Below are positions 54,381-63,263 of a DNA stretch of 64,000 nucleotides, piece by piece. A program made the position numbers and the translations under genes. The stretch covers positions 5,332,001 through 5,396,000 of the forward strand of contig NZ_SHKY01000001.1 of NCBI RefSeq assembly GCF_004217545.1. The letters are read 5' to 3'. Each line of letters starts with the position of its first letter. Position 1 is the first letter of the stretch. The notes beneath the pieces are model-generated. The model was not told the origin of the DNA and did not search any database. It saw nothing but the letters and a program-made list of their open reading frames with translations. The stretch is from Krasilnikovia cinnamomea. GTDB lineage: Bacteria; Actinomycetota; Actinomycetes; Mycobacteriales; Micromonosporaceae.

Positions 54381-55135
54381 GCACCCTCGAGATCCGTGAC
54401 CTGCAGGTGTCGGTCAAGCTGCCCGAGGGCGAGCTCAAGCCGATCCTGGCCGGCGTCGACCTGACCGTGAAGGCCGGCGAGACCCACGCCATCATGGGTC
54501 CGAACGGCTCCGGCAAGTCCACTTTGGCGTACTCCATCGCCGGCCACCCCAAGTACGAGATCACCGGCGGGACGGTGACCCTGGACGGCGCCGACGTGCT
54601 GGCCATGAGCGTCGACGAGCGCGCCCGCGCGGGCCTGTTCCTGGCCATGCAGTACCCGGTCGAGGTGCCGGGCGTCTCGGTGGCGAACTTCCTGCGTACG
54701 GCGAAGACCGCGATCGACGGCGAGGCCCCGAAGCTGCGCACCTGGGGCGGCGAGCTGCGCTCCGCGATGGAGCGGCTGCAGATGGACCCGTCGTTCGCCC
54801 AGCGCAACGTCAACGAGGGCTTCTCCGGCGGCGAGAAGAAGCGCCACGAGATCGTGCAGCTGGAGCTGCTGAAGCCGAAGGTGGCCATCCTCGACGAGAC
54901 CGACTCGGGCCTGGACATCGACGCGCTGCGCATCGTCAGCGAGGGCGTCAACCGGGTCAAGGACACCGGCGAGACCGGCGTCCTGCTGATCACCCACTAC
55001 ACCCGCATCCTGCGCTACGTGAAGCCCGACTTCGTGCACGTGTTCGTCGCCGGCAAGATCGTCCAGGAGGGCGGTCCGGAGCTGGCCGAGCAGCTCGAAG
55101 CCGAGGGATACGAGCGTTACCTGACCCGCGCCTGA
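54377..55135 (+). CDS. sufC: Fe-S cluster assembly ATPase SufC
   Basis: ABC-type ATPase of the SufBCD complex, 252 residues. Walker A is MGPNGSGKSTLAYSIAGHPK; the signature is FSGGEKKRHEIVQLELLKPK, typical for SufC; Walker B is VAILDETDSGLDIDALRIV; the switch histidine is LLITHYTRILRYVKPDFVHV. The AMQYPVEVPGVSVANFLRTA segment is specific to SufC. GTG 54377 overlaps the ferredoxin stop. sufS follows after 19 bp. Confidence 0.97.
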   Translation: MSTLEIRDLQVSVKLPEGELKPILAGVDLTVKAGETHAIMGPNGSGKSTLAYSIAGHPKYEITGGTVTLDGADVLAMSVDERARAGLFLAMQYPVEVPGVSVANFLRTAKTAIDGEAPKLRTWGGELRSAMERLQMDPSFAQRNVNEGFSGGEKKRHEIVQLELLKPKVAILDETDSGLDIDALRIVSEGVNRVKDTGETGVLLITHYTRILRYVKPDFVHVFVAGKIVQEGGPELAEQLEAEGYERYLTRA

Positions 55136-55154
55136 GACCCCCGAAGGACCCACG

Positions 55155-56411
55155 ATGACGTTCGACGTTGCCCGGGTGCGTGCCGACTTCCCGATCCTCG
55201 GTCGGGAAGTCAACGGGCACCCGCTGGTGTACCTCGACAGTGCCAACACCTCGCAGAAGCCCCGCGCGGTGCTCGACGCGATGCGCGCGCACCACGAGCG
55301 GCACAACGGCAACGTCTCCCGCTCGGTGCACACCCTGGGCACCGAGGCGACCTCGGCGTACGAGGACGCCCGGGCGAAGGTGGCCACCTTCATCGGCGCG
55401 TCGTCGCCCGACGAGGTGGTGTTCGTCAAGAACTCCACCGAGGCGATCAACCTGGTCGCGTACGCGTTCTCCAACGCGGCCACGCAGCCCGGCGCCGACC
55501 CGCGGTTCACGCTCGGCCCCGGCGACGAGGTGGTGATCTCCGAAATGGAGCACCACTCCAACATCGTGCCGTGGCAGCTGTTGTGCCAGCGCACCGGCGC
55601 CACGCTGCGCTGGTTCGGCATCACCGACGACGGCAGGCTCGACGAGTCGCGTCTCGGTGAGCTGGTCAACGAGCGTACGAAGATCGTCTCGATCGTGCAC
55701 ATGTCGAACATCCTCGGCACGATCAACGACCCGGCGCGGATCGTCGCCCGGGCGCACGAGGTCGGCGCCCTGGTGCTGCTGGACTGCTCGCAGTCCGTGC
55801 CGCACCTGCCGGTCGACGTGGCCGCCCTCGGCGCGGACTTCATCGCGTTCACCGGCCACAAGATGCTCGGGCCCACCGGCATCGGCGCGCTGTGGGGCCG
55901 GGGCGAGCTGCTGGCGGCCATGCCGCCCGTGCTCGGCGGCGGCTCGATGATCGAGACCGTGACGATGGAACACACGACGTTCGCCGCGCCGCCCGCCCGC
56001 TTCGAGGCGGGCACCCCGCCGATCGTCGAGGCCGTCGGCCTCGGCGCGGCCGTCGACTACCTGTCCGCGCTCGGCATGGAGGCCGTCCACCAGCACGAAC
56101 AGGAAATCACCGGGTACGCCCTGAAGACCCTCGCGGACGTCACCGGGGTACGGGTGTTCGGCCCGGGCGGCCCGGACGGGCGCGGCGGCACGGTGTCGTT
56201 CGACGTCGCCGGGGTACACCCGCACGACGTCGGCCAGATCCTCGACGACCTCGGGGTCGAGGTGCGGGTGGGCCACCACTGCGCCCGCCCCGTGTGCGCC
56301 CGGTTCGGGGTCTCGTCGATGACCCGCGCGTCGTTCTACCTGTACACCACGACCCAGGAGATCGACGCGCTGGCGCAGGGGCTCGACCGGGTGCGGAAGG
56401 TGTTCGCCTGA
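55155..56411 (+). CDS. sufS: Cysteine desulfurase SufS
   Basis: PLP-dependent enzyme that takes sulfur from cysteine, 418 residues, class II type. The PLP lysine lies in FTGHKMLGPTGIGALWG; the catalytic persulfide cysteine is in VRVGHHCARPVCARFGV; VYLDSANTSQKPRAVLDAM and SEMEHHSNIVPWQLL are family motifs. ATG 55155 follows GAAGGA. The stop overlaps the SufU start by one base, which fits SufS passing sulfur to SufU. Confidence 0.96.
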   Translation: MTFDVARVRADFPILGREVNGHPLVYLDSANTSQKPRAVLDAMRAHHERHNGNVSRSVHTLGTEATSAYEDARAKVATFIGASSPDEVVFVKNSTEAINLVAYAFSNAATQPGADPRFTLGPGDEVVISEMEHHSNIVPWQLLCQRTGATLRWFGITDDGRLDESRLGELVNERTKIVSIVHMSNILGTINDPARIVARAHEVGALVLLDCSQSVPHLPVDVAALGADFIAFTGHKMLGPTGIGALWGRGELLAAMPPVLGGGSMIETVTMEHTTFAAPPARFEAGTPPIVEAVGLGAAVDYLSALGMEAVHQHEQEITGYALKTLADVTGVRVFGPGGPDGRGGTVSFDVAGVHPHDVGQILDDLGVEVRVGHHCARPVCARFGVSSMTRASFYLYTTTQEIDALAQGLDRVRKVFA

Positions 56412-56866
56412 TGATGGATCAGCTTTACCAGGACATCATCCTGGACCACTACAAGCACCCGCACGGACGGGGACTGCGCGACCCGTTCGGCGGGGAGGCG
56501 CACCACGTCAACCCCACCTGCGGGGACGAGATCACCATGCGGGTCGCGGTCGAGGGCGGCACGCTGGCCGACATCTCGTACGACGGCATGGGCTGCTCGA
56601 TCAGCCAGGCGTCCGCGTCGGTGCTGCACGAGCTGCTGCAGGGCAGTGACACCGCGCAGGCGTTCCGGGTGCACGAGGCGTTCCTGGAGCTGATGCAGGG
56701 CCGGGGCCAGGTCGAACCCGACGAGGAACTGCTCGGCGACGGGATCGCGTTCGCCGGGGTGGCCCGGTATCCGGCCCGGGTGAAGTGCGCGCTGCTGCCG
56801 TGGATGGCCTTCAAGGACGCCGCGGCACGCGCCGGAGTGGGCGTCAACCCTGAAGTCACGGCATGA
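56411..56866 (+). CDS. sufU: Sulfur transfer protein SufU
   Basis: Zinc-containing acceptor of persulfide sulfur from SufS, 151 residues. The three cysteines are in VNPTCGDEITM, GMGCSISQASASVL and RVKCALLPWMAF; the acidic ligand in CGD is present. The long insertion before the third cysteine (about 20 residues) is the feature that separates SufU from IscU. ATG 56411 overlaps the sufS stop; ATG 56414 would also be possible. sufT follows after 127 bp without a clear terminator. Confidence 0.94.
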   Translation: MMDQLYQDIILDHYKHPHGRGLRDPFGGEAHHVNPTCGDEITMRVAVEGGTLADISYDGMGCSISQASASVLHELLQGSDTAQAFRVHEAFLELMQGRGQVEPDEELLGDGIAFAGVARYPARVKCALLPWMAFKDAAARAGVGVNPEVTA

Positions 56867-56993
56867 CCGGAGCCTCGGCGCGTCGATGAGGAACATGGCA
56901 TGGCCGGGCGTAGCGAGAAGCGTGCCGGTGTGCCGAAAATGAGCACAGCGTGACCGCGCGTACGGGGCGTGGCACGTCGCGAAAGGACACGGC

Positions 56994-57443
56994 ATGAGCG
57001 ACAGGACCGTCGAAGAGATCGCCGCGGACGCCGCGGACACCGCCGGCCCGGACGACGCGACCTCGGCGAACGCCATTGCGGATTCCAAGGCCGGCGTCCT
57101 CAAGCCGGACGCCCCGGCCAGGGCGTCCGCCGCCGACGTCGAGGAGGCGATGCGCGACGTTGTCGACCCCGAGCTCGGCATCAACGTGGTGGACCTCGGC
57201 CTGCTGTACGGCACCCACATCGACGACGAGAACGTCGTCACGCTCGACATGACCCTGACGTCCGCGGCCTGCCCGCTGACCGACGTGATCGAGGACCAGA
57301 CCCGGCAGGCGCTGACCGGCGGCCCCGGTGGTGGCATCGTCAGCGACTTCCGGATCAACTGGGTGTGGCTGCCGCCGTGGGGCCCCGACAAGATCACCGA
57401 CGACGGCCGGGAACAGCTCCGGGCGCTCGGCTTCAACGTCTGA
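56994..57443 (+). CDS. sufT: SufT-type iron-sulfur cluster assembly protein (DUF59/MIP18)
   Basis: 149-residue protein of the MIP18 (DUF59) family. The conserved core starts at about residue 48 (VEEAMRDVVDPELGINVVDL), contains the reactive cysteine in LTSAACPLTDVIEDQTRQAL and ends with WVWLPPWGPDKITDDGREQL. The N-terminal 45 residues are acidic and low in complexity. It probably helps to mature cluster proteins in the Suf pathway. ATG 56994 is preceded by AAAGGA. It is the last gene of the suf locus. Confidence 0.92.
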   Translation: MSDRTVEEIAADAADTAGPDDATSANAIADSKAGVLKPDAPARASAADVEEAMRDVVDPELGINVVDLGLLYGTHIDDENVVTLDMTLTSAACPLTDVIEDQTRQALTGGPGGGIVSDFRINWVWLPPWGPDKITDDGREQLRALGFNV

Positions 57444-57538
57444 CCCGCGCCGTACCCGACCCGGTAGCCCGCACGGTGCGCTGTGCGCGGTGCGCGGCGG
57501 ACGCGGTGACTGTCGGACCGGGGTGCTACAACCACCGC

Positions 57539-58294
57539 ATGACGCCGACACCATCCCTGTCCGAGCTGTTGTCGTTGATCGACGAGCGCTCCGCCGCGCT
57601 GCGCGCCGCGGTGGACGCCGCCGGTGCCCTCGATGTCCCGGTGCCCGGCTGCCCGGACTGGTCCCTGCGCGAGCTCACCATCCACCTCGGCGAGGTACAG
57701 CGGTTCTGGTCCGTGGTCGTCGCCGACGCGGACCCGGACGGCGCGCCGTCGCACGACCGCATCCCCGACCCCGAGCCGCTCGGTGACCTGCTCACCTGGT
57801 CGGCCGAGTCCACCCGGCTCCTGCTGGACGCGCTGACGCAGGCCGGCCCGGATCGGCCGTGCTGGACGTGGTGGGGCCCGTCGGGTGCGCCGATGACGGC
57901 CGCAGCGGTGGCCCGCCACCAGGTGCAGGAGGCCGCGGTGCACGCGTTCGACGCGCAGGAGGCGATCGGCAAGCCGGAACCCCTGCCGTCCGCGGCCGCG
58001 ATCGACGGGGTCGCGGAGTTCGTCCAGGTCGGTCTCGGCTCCGAGGGCGCCTGGCCGCACGACCCGGCTCGGATCGCCTTCGCGGCGGCCGAGGGGTCCT
58101 CCTGGCCGGTCGAGCTGTCCGCCGAGGGGGTCAGGCTCGATCCGACCGGCGGCGCCGCGCCGCTGGCCACCGTCCGCGCACCGGCCAGCGACCTGGTCCT
58201 GGCCCTGTACCGGCGGATTCCGCTGGACCGGGTCCAGGTCGACGGCGACCGCGCCGTAGTGGAGCGGCTCCTGGCCTGGGGTGACACGGAGTGA
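57539..58294 (+). CDS. Maleylpyruvate isomerase-family (mycothiol-dependent) protein
   Basis: 251-residue protein of the MDMPI/DinB fold, paralogous to the product of 23010-23714. VPGCPDWSLRELTIHLGEVQ carries the first metal histidine and VARHQVQEAAVHAFDAQEAI the Glu and His for the second and third positions. A C-terminal SCP2-like domain follows, ending RRIPLDRVQVDGDRAVVERL. No substrate can be read; mycothiol-dependent isomerase or transferase activity is inferred from the family. ATG 57539 follows TACAAC by 6 nt and has no ribosome binding site. The upstream frame overlaps sufT and is a shadow. Confidence 0.82.
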   Translation: MTPTPSLSELLSLIDERSAALRAAVDAAGALDVPVPGCPDWSLRELTIHLGEVQRFWSVVVADADPDGAPSHDRIPDPEPLGDLLTWSAESTRLLLDALTQAGPDRPCWTWWGPSGAPMTAAAVARHQVQEAAVHAFDAQEAIGKPEPLPSAAAIDGVAEFVQVGLGSEGAWPHDPARIAFAAAEGSSWPVELSAEGVRLDPTGGAAPLATVRAPASDLVLALYRRIPLDRVQVDGDRAVVERLLAWGDTE

Positions 58295-58391
58295 GGCCCC
58301 CTCGGTGGCGGCGCCCCGTGAGGCCCGCGGTTGAAGGTTTGTGAGGAGGTCGCCGGGCGTCACAATTCGCTGGCCGAGGAGAGCCGGGAAC

Positions 58392-58514
58392 GTGCACCAT
58401 GGCCCCGTGACCAAGCCTGAGACGTCCCGCCGCCCGACTGTCGCCGCCCTTCTCCGGGCCGGCCGACAGCAGGCGCGCGCGGGCGCCCGGCCGGTCCGTA
58501 CCGGTCAGTCGTGA
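58392..58514 (+). CDS. Possible 40-residue peptide translated ahead of the LysE gene
   Basis: A frame from GTG 58392 (GGAG about 9 nt upstream) or GTG 58407 runs to TGA 58512 and overlaps the GTG of the LysE gene by 4 bp. The peptide is basic, with TKPETSRRPTVAALL and an Arg/Ala-rich end. The overlap suggests translational coupling, since the LysE gene has no ribosome binding site of its own. No family is recognised; it may only be a translated leader. Confidence 0.35.
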   Translation: MHHGPVTKPETSRRPTVAALLRAGRQQARAGARPVRTGQS

Positions 58515-59107
58515 CCGCCCCGTTCCTGGCCGGCGTGGTCGCCGGGTATGGCGTGGCCATCCCCGTGGGCGCCATCGCCGTGCTGATCGCGGGTCTGAGC
58601 GCCCGGACTTCGCTGCGCGTGGGCGCGGCGGCCGGTCTCGGCGCGGCCACGGCCGACGGCATCTACGCGCTGGCGGCCGTGCTCGGTGGCGCGGCGCTGG
58701 CCGGACTGGTGGCCCCGATCGCGGTTCCGCTGCGCTGGGCGGCCGCGGCGGTGCTGCTCGGCCTCGCCGCGCACACCGCCTGGAGCGCCCTGCGACCGCG
58801 CCGCTCCGGCGGTCCGGCGCGCACGGACGAGACCACACCGCTGCGGGCGTACCTCGGGATTCTGAGCCTGACGCTGCTCAACCCGGCCACCGTCGTGTAT
58901 TTCGCGGCGCTGGTCCTGGGGCGCGGCGGCTCCGGTGGCGGGGTGATGTTCGTGCTGGGCGCGTTCGTGGCGTCGGCCAGCTGGCAACTGCTCATCGCCG
59001 GTGGCGGGTCGCTGGCGGGTCGGATGCTGACCGGGGAACGGGCCCGGCTGGTGACCGCCCTGGTGTCGAGCGCCGTGATCGCGGTACTGGCGATCCAACT
59101 GCTCTGA
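58511..59107 (+). CDS. LysE-family amino acid exporter
   Basis: 198-residue membrane protein with six hydrophobic segments, the LysE/RhtB layout. The N-terminus FLAGVVAGYGVAIPVGAIAV corresponds to the GPxxxxxxxxG helix of the family, and LGILSLTLLNPATVVYFAAL to the conserved NP motif in the fourth helix. The exported substrate cannot be read; relatives export basic or neutral amino acids. GTG 58511 overlaps a small upstream frame. No LysG-type regulator is adjacent. Confidence 0.85.
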   Translation: MTAPFLAGVVAGYGVAIPVGAIAVLIAGLSARTSLRVGAAAGLGAATADGIYALAAVLGGAALAGLVAPIAVPLRWAAAAVLLGLAAHTAWSALRPRRSGGPARTDETTPLRAYLGILSLTLLNPATVVYFAALVLGRGGSGGGVMFVLGAFVASASWQLLIAGGGSLAGRMLTGERARLVTALVSSAVIAVLAIQLL

Positions 59108-59142
59108 GCGACCCGGTGCCAAGCGGCACCGGCCCGGCGCGG

Positions 59143-59826
59143 CTACAAGTGCTTTGTGGCCTCGCGCACCGACAGCCCGGACAACTGGTCGCGGTGCGCC
59201 GCCACGTAGCGGCGGACCGCGTCCGGGTCGGTGCGGGCGTACTGGCGCAGCGCCCAGCCGATCGCCTTTCGGACGAAGAAGTCGCGGTGCCCGGCCTGCC
59301 GGGTGCAGTAGCCGAACAGCCGCTCGGTGTCCGTGTCCGCGCCGTACCGCAGCTGGTGCAGGATCGCGGTCCGGACCAGCCACATGTTCTCGTCGGTGGC
59401 CCAGGCGTCCATCTCGGCGACGAGTACGGGGTGGCGCTGGACGAGGCCGCCGACCGCCCAGGTGGCCAGCGGGTCGACGGTGTCCCACCAGGACTTCGTG
59501 GTGATCAGGGTGCGCAGCGTGGCAAGGAAACCGGGACCGGTCACCGCCGCGTGGCGGCGCAGGTAGGTGCAGGCGAAGTACTGGTACTCCCGCTCCGGAA
59601 GGTCCCAGCAGGCCAGCACGATGCCGCGCAGGTCGTCCTCGGCCGGCTTGGGCAGCCCGGTCCACACCGTACGGTTCAGCGCGGTCTGGGTCGGCGCGGG
59701 CAGCCCGAGGAACGGGAACTGGTCGCGCATGTACGCCGCCGCCTGCGCGGCCCGTACCGGTTCGCGGGCGGCGGAGTAGGTGCCGACGAGCCGGTCCAGG
59801 ACCTCGTCGGCGAGCGCTCGGGACAT
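59143..59826 (-). CDS. AlkD-type DNA alkylation repair protein
   Basis: 227-residue HEAT-like repeat DNA glycosylase of the AlkD/AlkC family, which removes bulky or cationic alkylated bases without base flipping. AAYMRDQFPFLGLPAPTQ at the N-terminus, TKSWWDTVDPLATWAVGGLV with the catalytic Trp/Asp region and FFVRKAIGWALRQYARTDP near the end are the family motifs. ATG 59826 is chosen because it gives the usual length; 14 more residues are possible upstream. Divergent from the acVLRF1 gene, with 32 bp between starts. Confidence 0.88.
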   Translation of the reverse strand: MSRALADEVLDRLVGTYSAAREPVRAAQAAAYMRDQFPFLGLPAPTQTALNRTVWTGLPKPAEDDLRGIVLACWDLPEREYQYFACTYLRRHAAVTGPGFLATLRTLITTKSWWDTVDPLATWAVGGLVQRHPVLVAEMDAWATDENMWLVRTAILHQLRYGADTDTERLFGYCTRQAGHRDFFVRKAIGWALRQYARTDPDAVRRYVAAHRDQLSGLSVREATKHL

Positions 59827-59845
59827 GCAGCGATCATGCCATCGG

Positions 59846-59851
59846 TACAGT
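59846..59851 (+). promoter_or_regulatory. -10 box of the acVLRF1 gene, probable leaderless start
   Basis: TACAGT (TANNNT) ends exactly 7 nt before ATG 59859, and no ribosome binding site is present. Confidence 0.5.
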
Positions 59852-59858
59852 CGGGGCC

Positions 59859-60497
59859 ATGAGCGCACGTCCCGCCGCCGGGGGCGGCCGCTGGGTCGAT
59901 GTCGCGCCGGAGCGCCTGCCGCGCTGGCTGGAGAACTTCGCGACCCGGCACGGGGCGTACACGCAGCAGGGTCTGACCGTGGTGGCCGCGGACGGCGCGT
60001 CGGCCGAGCTGGCCGCGCCGCCCGGGGCGCCGGCCGTCACCGATCTCGACGGGCTGCTGCGGGCGGCGGCCGCGCCGCGCCGGCTCGGCCTGCTGCTGGC
60101 CCGCAAGGGCGCGGTCGCGGTCGGCGTCGCCGAGGGCGCCGAGCTGGTCGCCTCGAAGGTGGAGACGCACTACGTTCAGGGCCGGACCGCTGCGGGCGGG
60201 TGGTCGCAGCAGCGTTTCGCGCGCCGCCGCGACAACCAGGCGCGCGCGGCCGCTGCCGACGGCGCCGACATCGTCGCGCGGTTGCTGCTGCCCGAGGTAC
60301 GCACGCTGGCGGCGCTGGTGACCGGCGGCGACCGGACGGCCGTGGACGCCGTCCTGACCGCGCCCGCGCTCGCGCCGGTGGCCGGACTGCGCGCGGAGCG
60401 GTTCCTGGATGTCCCCGAGCCCCGGCGCGCGGTGCTGCTGGGGGCGGTCACCGCGGCCCGGGCCGTGCGCATCCTGGTCCGCGACCACGGGGACTAG
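59859..60497 (+). CDS. acVLRF1-family peptidyl-tRNA hydrolase
   Basis: 212-residue protein of the actinobacterial Vms1/ANKZF1-like release factor family (acVLRF1), expected to cleave peptidyl-tRNA on stalled or split 50S subunits. The release-factor-like loop is GRTAAGGWSQQRFARRRDNQ, with the Gln of the catalytic element. The C-terminal part (VPEPRRAVLLGAVTAARAVR) completes the eRF1-like domain. Assignment rests on that motif and length. ATG 59859 sits 7 nt after TACAGT. The stop overlaps the stop of the convergent metallopeptidase gene by 4 bp. Confidence 0.8.
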   Translation: MSARPAAGGGRWVDVAPERLPRWLENFATRHGAYTQQGLTVVAADGASAELAAPPGAPAVTDLDGLLRAAAAPRRLGLLLARKGAVAVGVAEGAELVASKVETHYVQGRTAAGGWSQQRFARRRDNQARAAAADGADIVARLLLPEVRTLAALVTGGDRTAVDAVLTAPALAPVAGLRAERFLDVPEPRRAVLLGAVTAARAVRILVRDHGD

Positions 60498-61414
60498 ATC
60501 GCGCCGGCGGCGAAGGTGTCGCAGCTCCTCGGGTCGCCGGACTGGAATCCCGTGGCGAACCAGTGCTGGCGCTGGGCGCTGGTGCCGTGCGTGAACTCCG
60601 CCGGGTTGATGCTGCCGCCGCCGCGCCGCTGCAGCGCGTCGTCGCCGATCTTGCCGGCGGTGTCCAGGCCCTCCTGGATATCCTGCTCGGTGAGGCGCTT
60701 GAAGATCTTCTTGCCGGTCGCGGTCTCGGTCCCGGTGGCGTTCCTGGCCCACGCCCCCGCGTAGCAGTCGGCCTGCAGCTCCAGGCGGACCGAGAGCTGG
60801 TTCGCGTGCTTCGGGTCGCGCTGCTGTTCGCGGCGCATCTGCGCCTCGGTACCCAGCAGGTCCTGGACGTGGTGGCCGTACTCGTGGGCGAGCACGTACG
60901 GCTGGGCGAACTCGCCGGGGGCGCCGAGGGACTCCCCGAGCACCCGGTAGAAGGTGAGGTCGATGTAGACCTTGTCGTCGGCCGGGCAGTAGAACGGTCC
61001 GACGCCCGAGTCGGCGCGGCCGCAGCCGGTCCGTACGACGTTGGAGAAGTACACCGTCTTGGCGGGCCGGTAGCTCTCGTTGAACGCGCGCGGCAGCGCC
61101 TCGGCCCAGTAGTTCTGGATCGAGTTGACGTACAGGTTGTTGCGGCAGTCGAGCTGCTTGAGCTTGTCGGGCTGCGAGCACTCCTGCGCCAGCACGGTGT
61201 TGTCGCCGGTCTGGTTGCCGCCGCCGTCACCGGTGAACTGGTTGATGCCGAAATAGCCGGTGACCAGGGCGATGACCACCGAGACGACGATGCCGGTGAG
61301 GCCGCCCCCGCCGATCGGCAGGCCGGCGAAGCCACCACCGCCCCCGCCGCCACCAGAGCCGCGTCGGTCCTCGATCTGGCTGGTGTCGATCTCGGCGTTC
61401 TCGTTGAGCTCCAT
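60494..61414 (-). CDS. Neutral zinc metallopeptidase, YpfJ family
   Basis: 306-residue membrane-anchored metalloprotease-like protein. A glycine-rich cytoplasmic stretch is followed by one membrane helix (VVSVVIALVTGYFGI, near residue 60) and an exported domain. The zinc motif is VLAHEYGHHVQDLLG (HExxH), and the third ligand region is LELQADCYAGAWA. Four or more cysteines in the exported part (CSQPDKLKQLDC, CGRADSGVGPFYC) suggest disulfides. ATG 61414 has AGGGG close upstream; the longer frame overlaps the ABC-F promoter region. The substrate is unknown. Confidence 0.88.
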   Translation of the reverse strand: MELNENAEIDTSQIEDRRGSGGGGGGGGFAGLPIGGGGLTGIVVSVVIALVTGYFGINQFTGDGGGNQTGDNTVLAQECSQPDKLKQLDCRNNLYVNSIQNYWAEALPRAFNESYRPAKTVYFSNVVRTGCGRADSGVGPFYCPADDKVYIDLTFYRVLGESLGAPGEFAQPYVLAHEYGHHVQDLLGTEAQMRREQQRDPKHANQLSVRLELQADCYAGAWARNATGTETATGKKIFKRLTEQDIQEGLDTAGKIGDDALQRRGGGSINPAEFTHGTSAQRQHWFATGFQSGDPRSCDTFAAGAI

Positions 61415-61658
61415 CTTCCCCTCACTGAGCCGGCCCGGGTGCCCGCGCTGTACCCACAATGGCGGCCCGGGCGTGGCCGGCCTGTACCCGCTGATCGTGC
61501 CCGCTAATCGGTTGGGGGCCGTATCGGCCGGGTCGCTAGTATGGGCGGGTGCTGCTCTGCGAAGGCTGACCGCCCCCGCGCCGACCGCGGTCGTACCCGG
61601 TCGGCGTCGCCGCGTGCCCTGAGCCAGCCGGACCCCTGCGAGAGCGAGACGTCTTCCC

Positions 61659-63263
61659 ATGATCACCGCCACCGGACTCGAACTGCGTGCCGGCGCCCGC
61701 ATCCTGATGTCGCCCACCACGCTGCGGGTGCAGCCCGGCGACCGGATCGGCCTGGTCGGGCGCAACGGCGCCGGCAAGACCACCACGCTGAAGGTGCTGG
61801 CCGGGGAGGGGCAGCCGTACGCCGGGGCGGTGGAGCGGCGCAGCGAGGTCGGCTACCTGCCGCAGGACCCGCGTACGGGTGACCTGAACGTCACCGCCCG
61901 CGACCGGGTGCTGTCCGCCCGCGGCCTGGACACGCTGCTGGCCGAGATGCAGAAGCTCGAGGTGCAGCTGGAGGAGAGCGCGGACGAGAAGCTGGTGCGC
62001 CGCTACGGCACCCTGGAGGACCAGTTCGCCAGCCTCGGCGGGTACGCGGCCGAGGCCGAGGCGGCCCGCATCTGCGCCAACCTGGGCCTGCCGGACCGGG
62101 TCCTCGCGCAGACCATCGGCACCCTCTCCGGCGGTCAGCGCCGCCGCATCGAGCTGGCCCGGATCCTGTTCCGGGACGCCGCCGAGGGTGGCAAGGGCAT
62201 CCTGCTGCTCGACGAGCCGACCAACCACCTGGACGCGGACTCGATCGCCTGGCTGCGCGGCTACATGGCCCAGCACAAGGGCGGCCTCGTGGTGATCAGC
62301 CACGACGTGTCGCTGCTGGAGGCGGCGGTCAACAAGGTCTGGTATCTGGACGCGAACCGCTCGGTCGTCGACGTCTACAACGTGGGCTGGAAGACGTACC
62401 TGGAGCAGCGCGAGACCGACGAGCGGCGGCGTCGCCGCGAGCGCGCGAACGCGGAGAAGAAGGCCGGGGCGCTGATGGCCCAGGCGGACAAGATGCGCGC
62501 GAAGGCGACCAAGACGGTGGCCGCGCAGAACATGGCCCGGCGCGCGGAGCGGCTGCTCAGCGGCCTGGAGGAGAGCCGGGTGTCGGACCGGGTCGCCAAG
62601 GTGCGCTTCCCGACCCCGGCGCCGTGCGGCAAGGTGCCGCTGACCGCCTCGGAGCTGTCCAAGTCGTACGGCTCGCTGGAGATCTTCACCGATGTCGGGG
62701 TGGCGGTGGACCGCGGCTCGCGGGTCGCGATCCTGGGGCTCAACGGCGCGGGCAAGACCACCCTGCTGCGCATCCTGGGCGGCCTGCTGCAGCCGGACAC
62801 CGGCGAGGTACGGCCGGGGCACGGGCTGCGGCTGGGCTACTACGCCCAGGAGCACGAAACCCTGGAGGTCGACCGTACGGTGCTGGAGCACATGCGCAGC
62901 GCCGCGGCGGAGCAGACCGACACGGAGCTGCGCAAGATCCTCGGCGCGTTCCTGTTCTCGGGCGACGACGTCGACAAGCCCGCCGGGGTGCTCTCCGGCG
63001 GCGAGAAGACCCGCCTTGCGCTGGCGACGCTGGTCTGCTCGGGCGCCAACGTGCTGCTGCTCGACGAGCCGACGAACAACCTCGACCCGGTGAGCCGGGA
63101 GCAGGTGCTGGACGCGATCGCCAACTACCCGGGCGCGATCGTGCTGGTCACCCACGATCCGGGTGCGGTGGTGGCGCTCAAGCCGGACCGCGCGATCCTG
63201 CTGCCCGACGGCGACGAGGACGCGTGGAGCGACGAGCTGCTGGAGCTGGTCGAGCTGGCCTGA
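61659..63263 (+). CDS. ABC-F family ATPase (ribosome-associated)
   Basis: 534-residue protein with two ABC domains and no membrane segments. The first has GRNGAGKTTTLKVLAGE, LSGGQRRRIELARILF and LLLDEPTNHLDADSIAWL; the second GLNGAGKTTLLRILGG, LSGGEKTRLALATLV and LLLDEPTNNLDPVSREQVLD. The linker between them (about residues 240-305) is rich in Lys, Arg, Ala and Glu, as in ribosome-binding ABC-F factors. It could be a translation factor like EttA or an antibiotic-resistance type; sequence alone does not decide. ATG 61659 is used. TAGTAT at 61536-61541 may be the promoter -10. Confidence 0.92.
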   Translation: MITATGLELRAGARILMSPTTLRVQPGDRIGLVGRNGAGKTTTLKVLAGEGQPYAGAVERRSEVGYLPQDPRTGDLNVTARDRVLSARGLDTLLAEMQKLEVQLEESADEKLVRRYGTLEDQFASLGGYAAEAEAARICANLGLPDRVLAQTIGTLSGGQRRRIELARILFRDAAEGGKGILLLDEPTNHLDADSIAWLRGYMAQHKGGLVVISHDVSLLEAAVNKVWYLDANRSVVDVYNVGWKTYLEQRETDERRRRRERANAEKKAGALMAQADKMRAKATKTVAAQNMARRAERLLSGLEESRVSDRVAKVRFPTPAPCGKVPLTASELSKSYGSLEIFTDVGVAVDRGSRVAILGLNGAGKTTLLRILGGLLQPDTGEVRPGHGLRLGYYAQEHETLEVDRTVLEHMRSAAAEQTDTELRKILGAFLFSGDDVDKPAGVLSGGEKTRLALATLVCSGANVLLLDEPTNNLDPVSREQVLDAIANYPGAIVLVTHDPGAVVALKPDRAILLPDGDEDAWSDELLELVELA

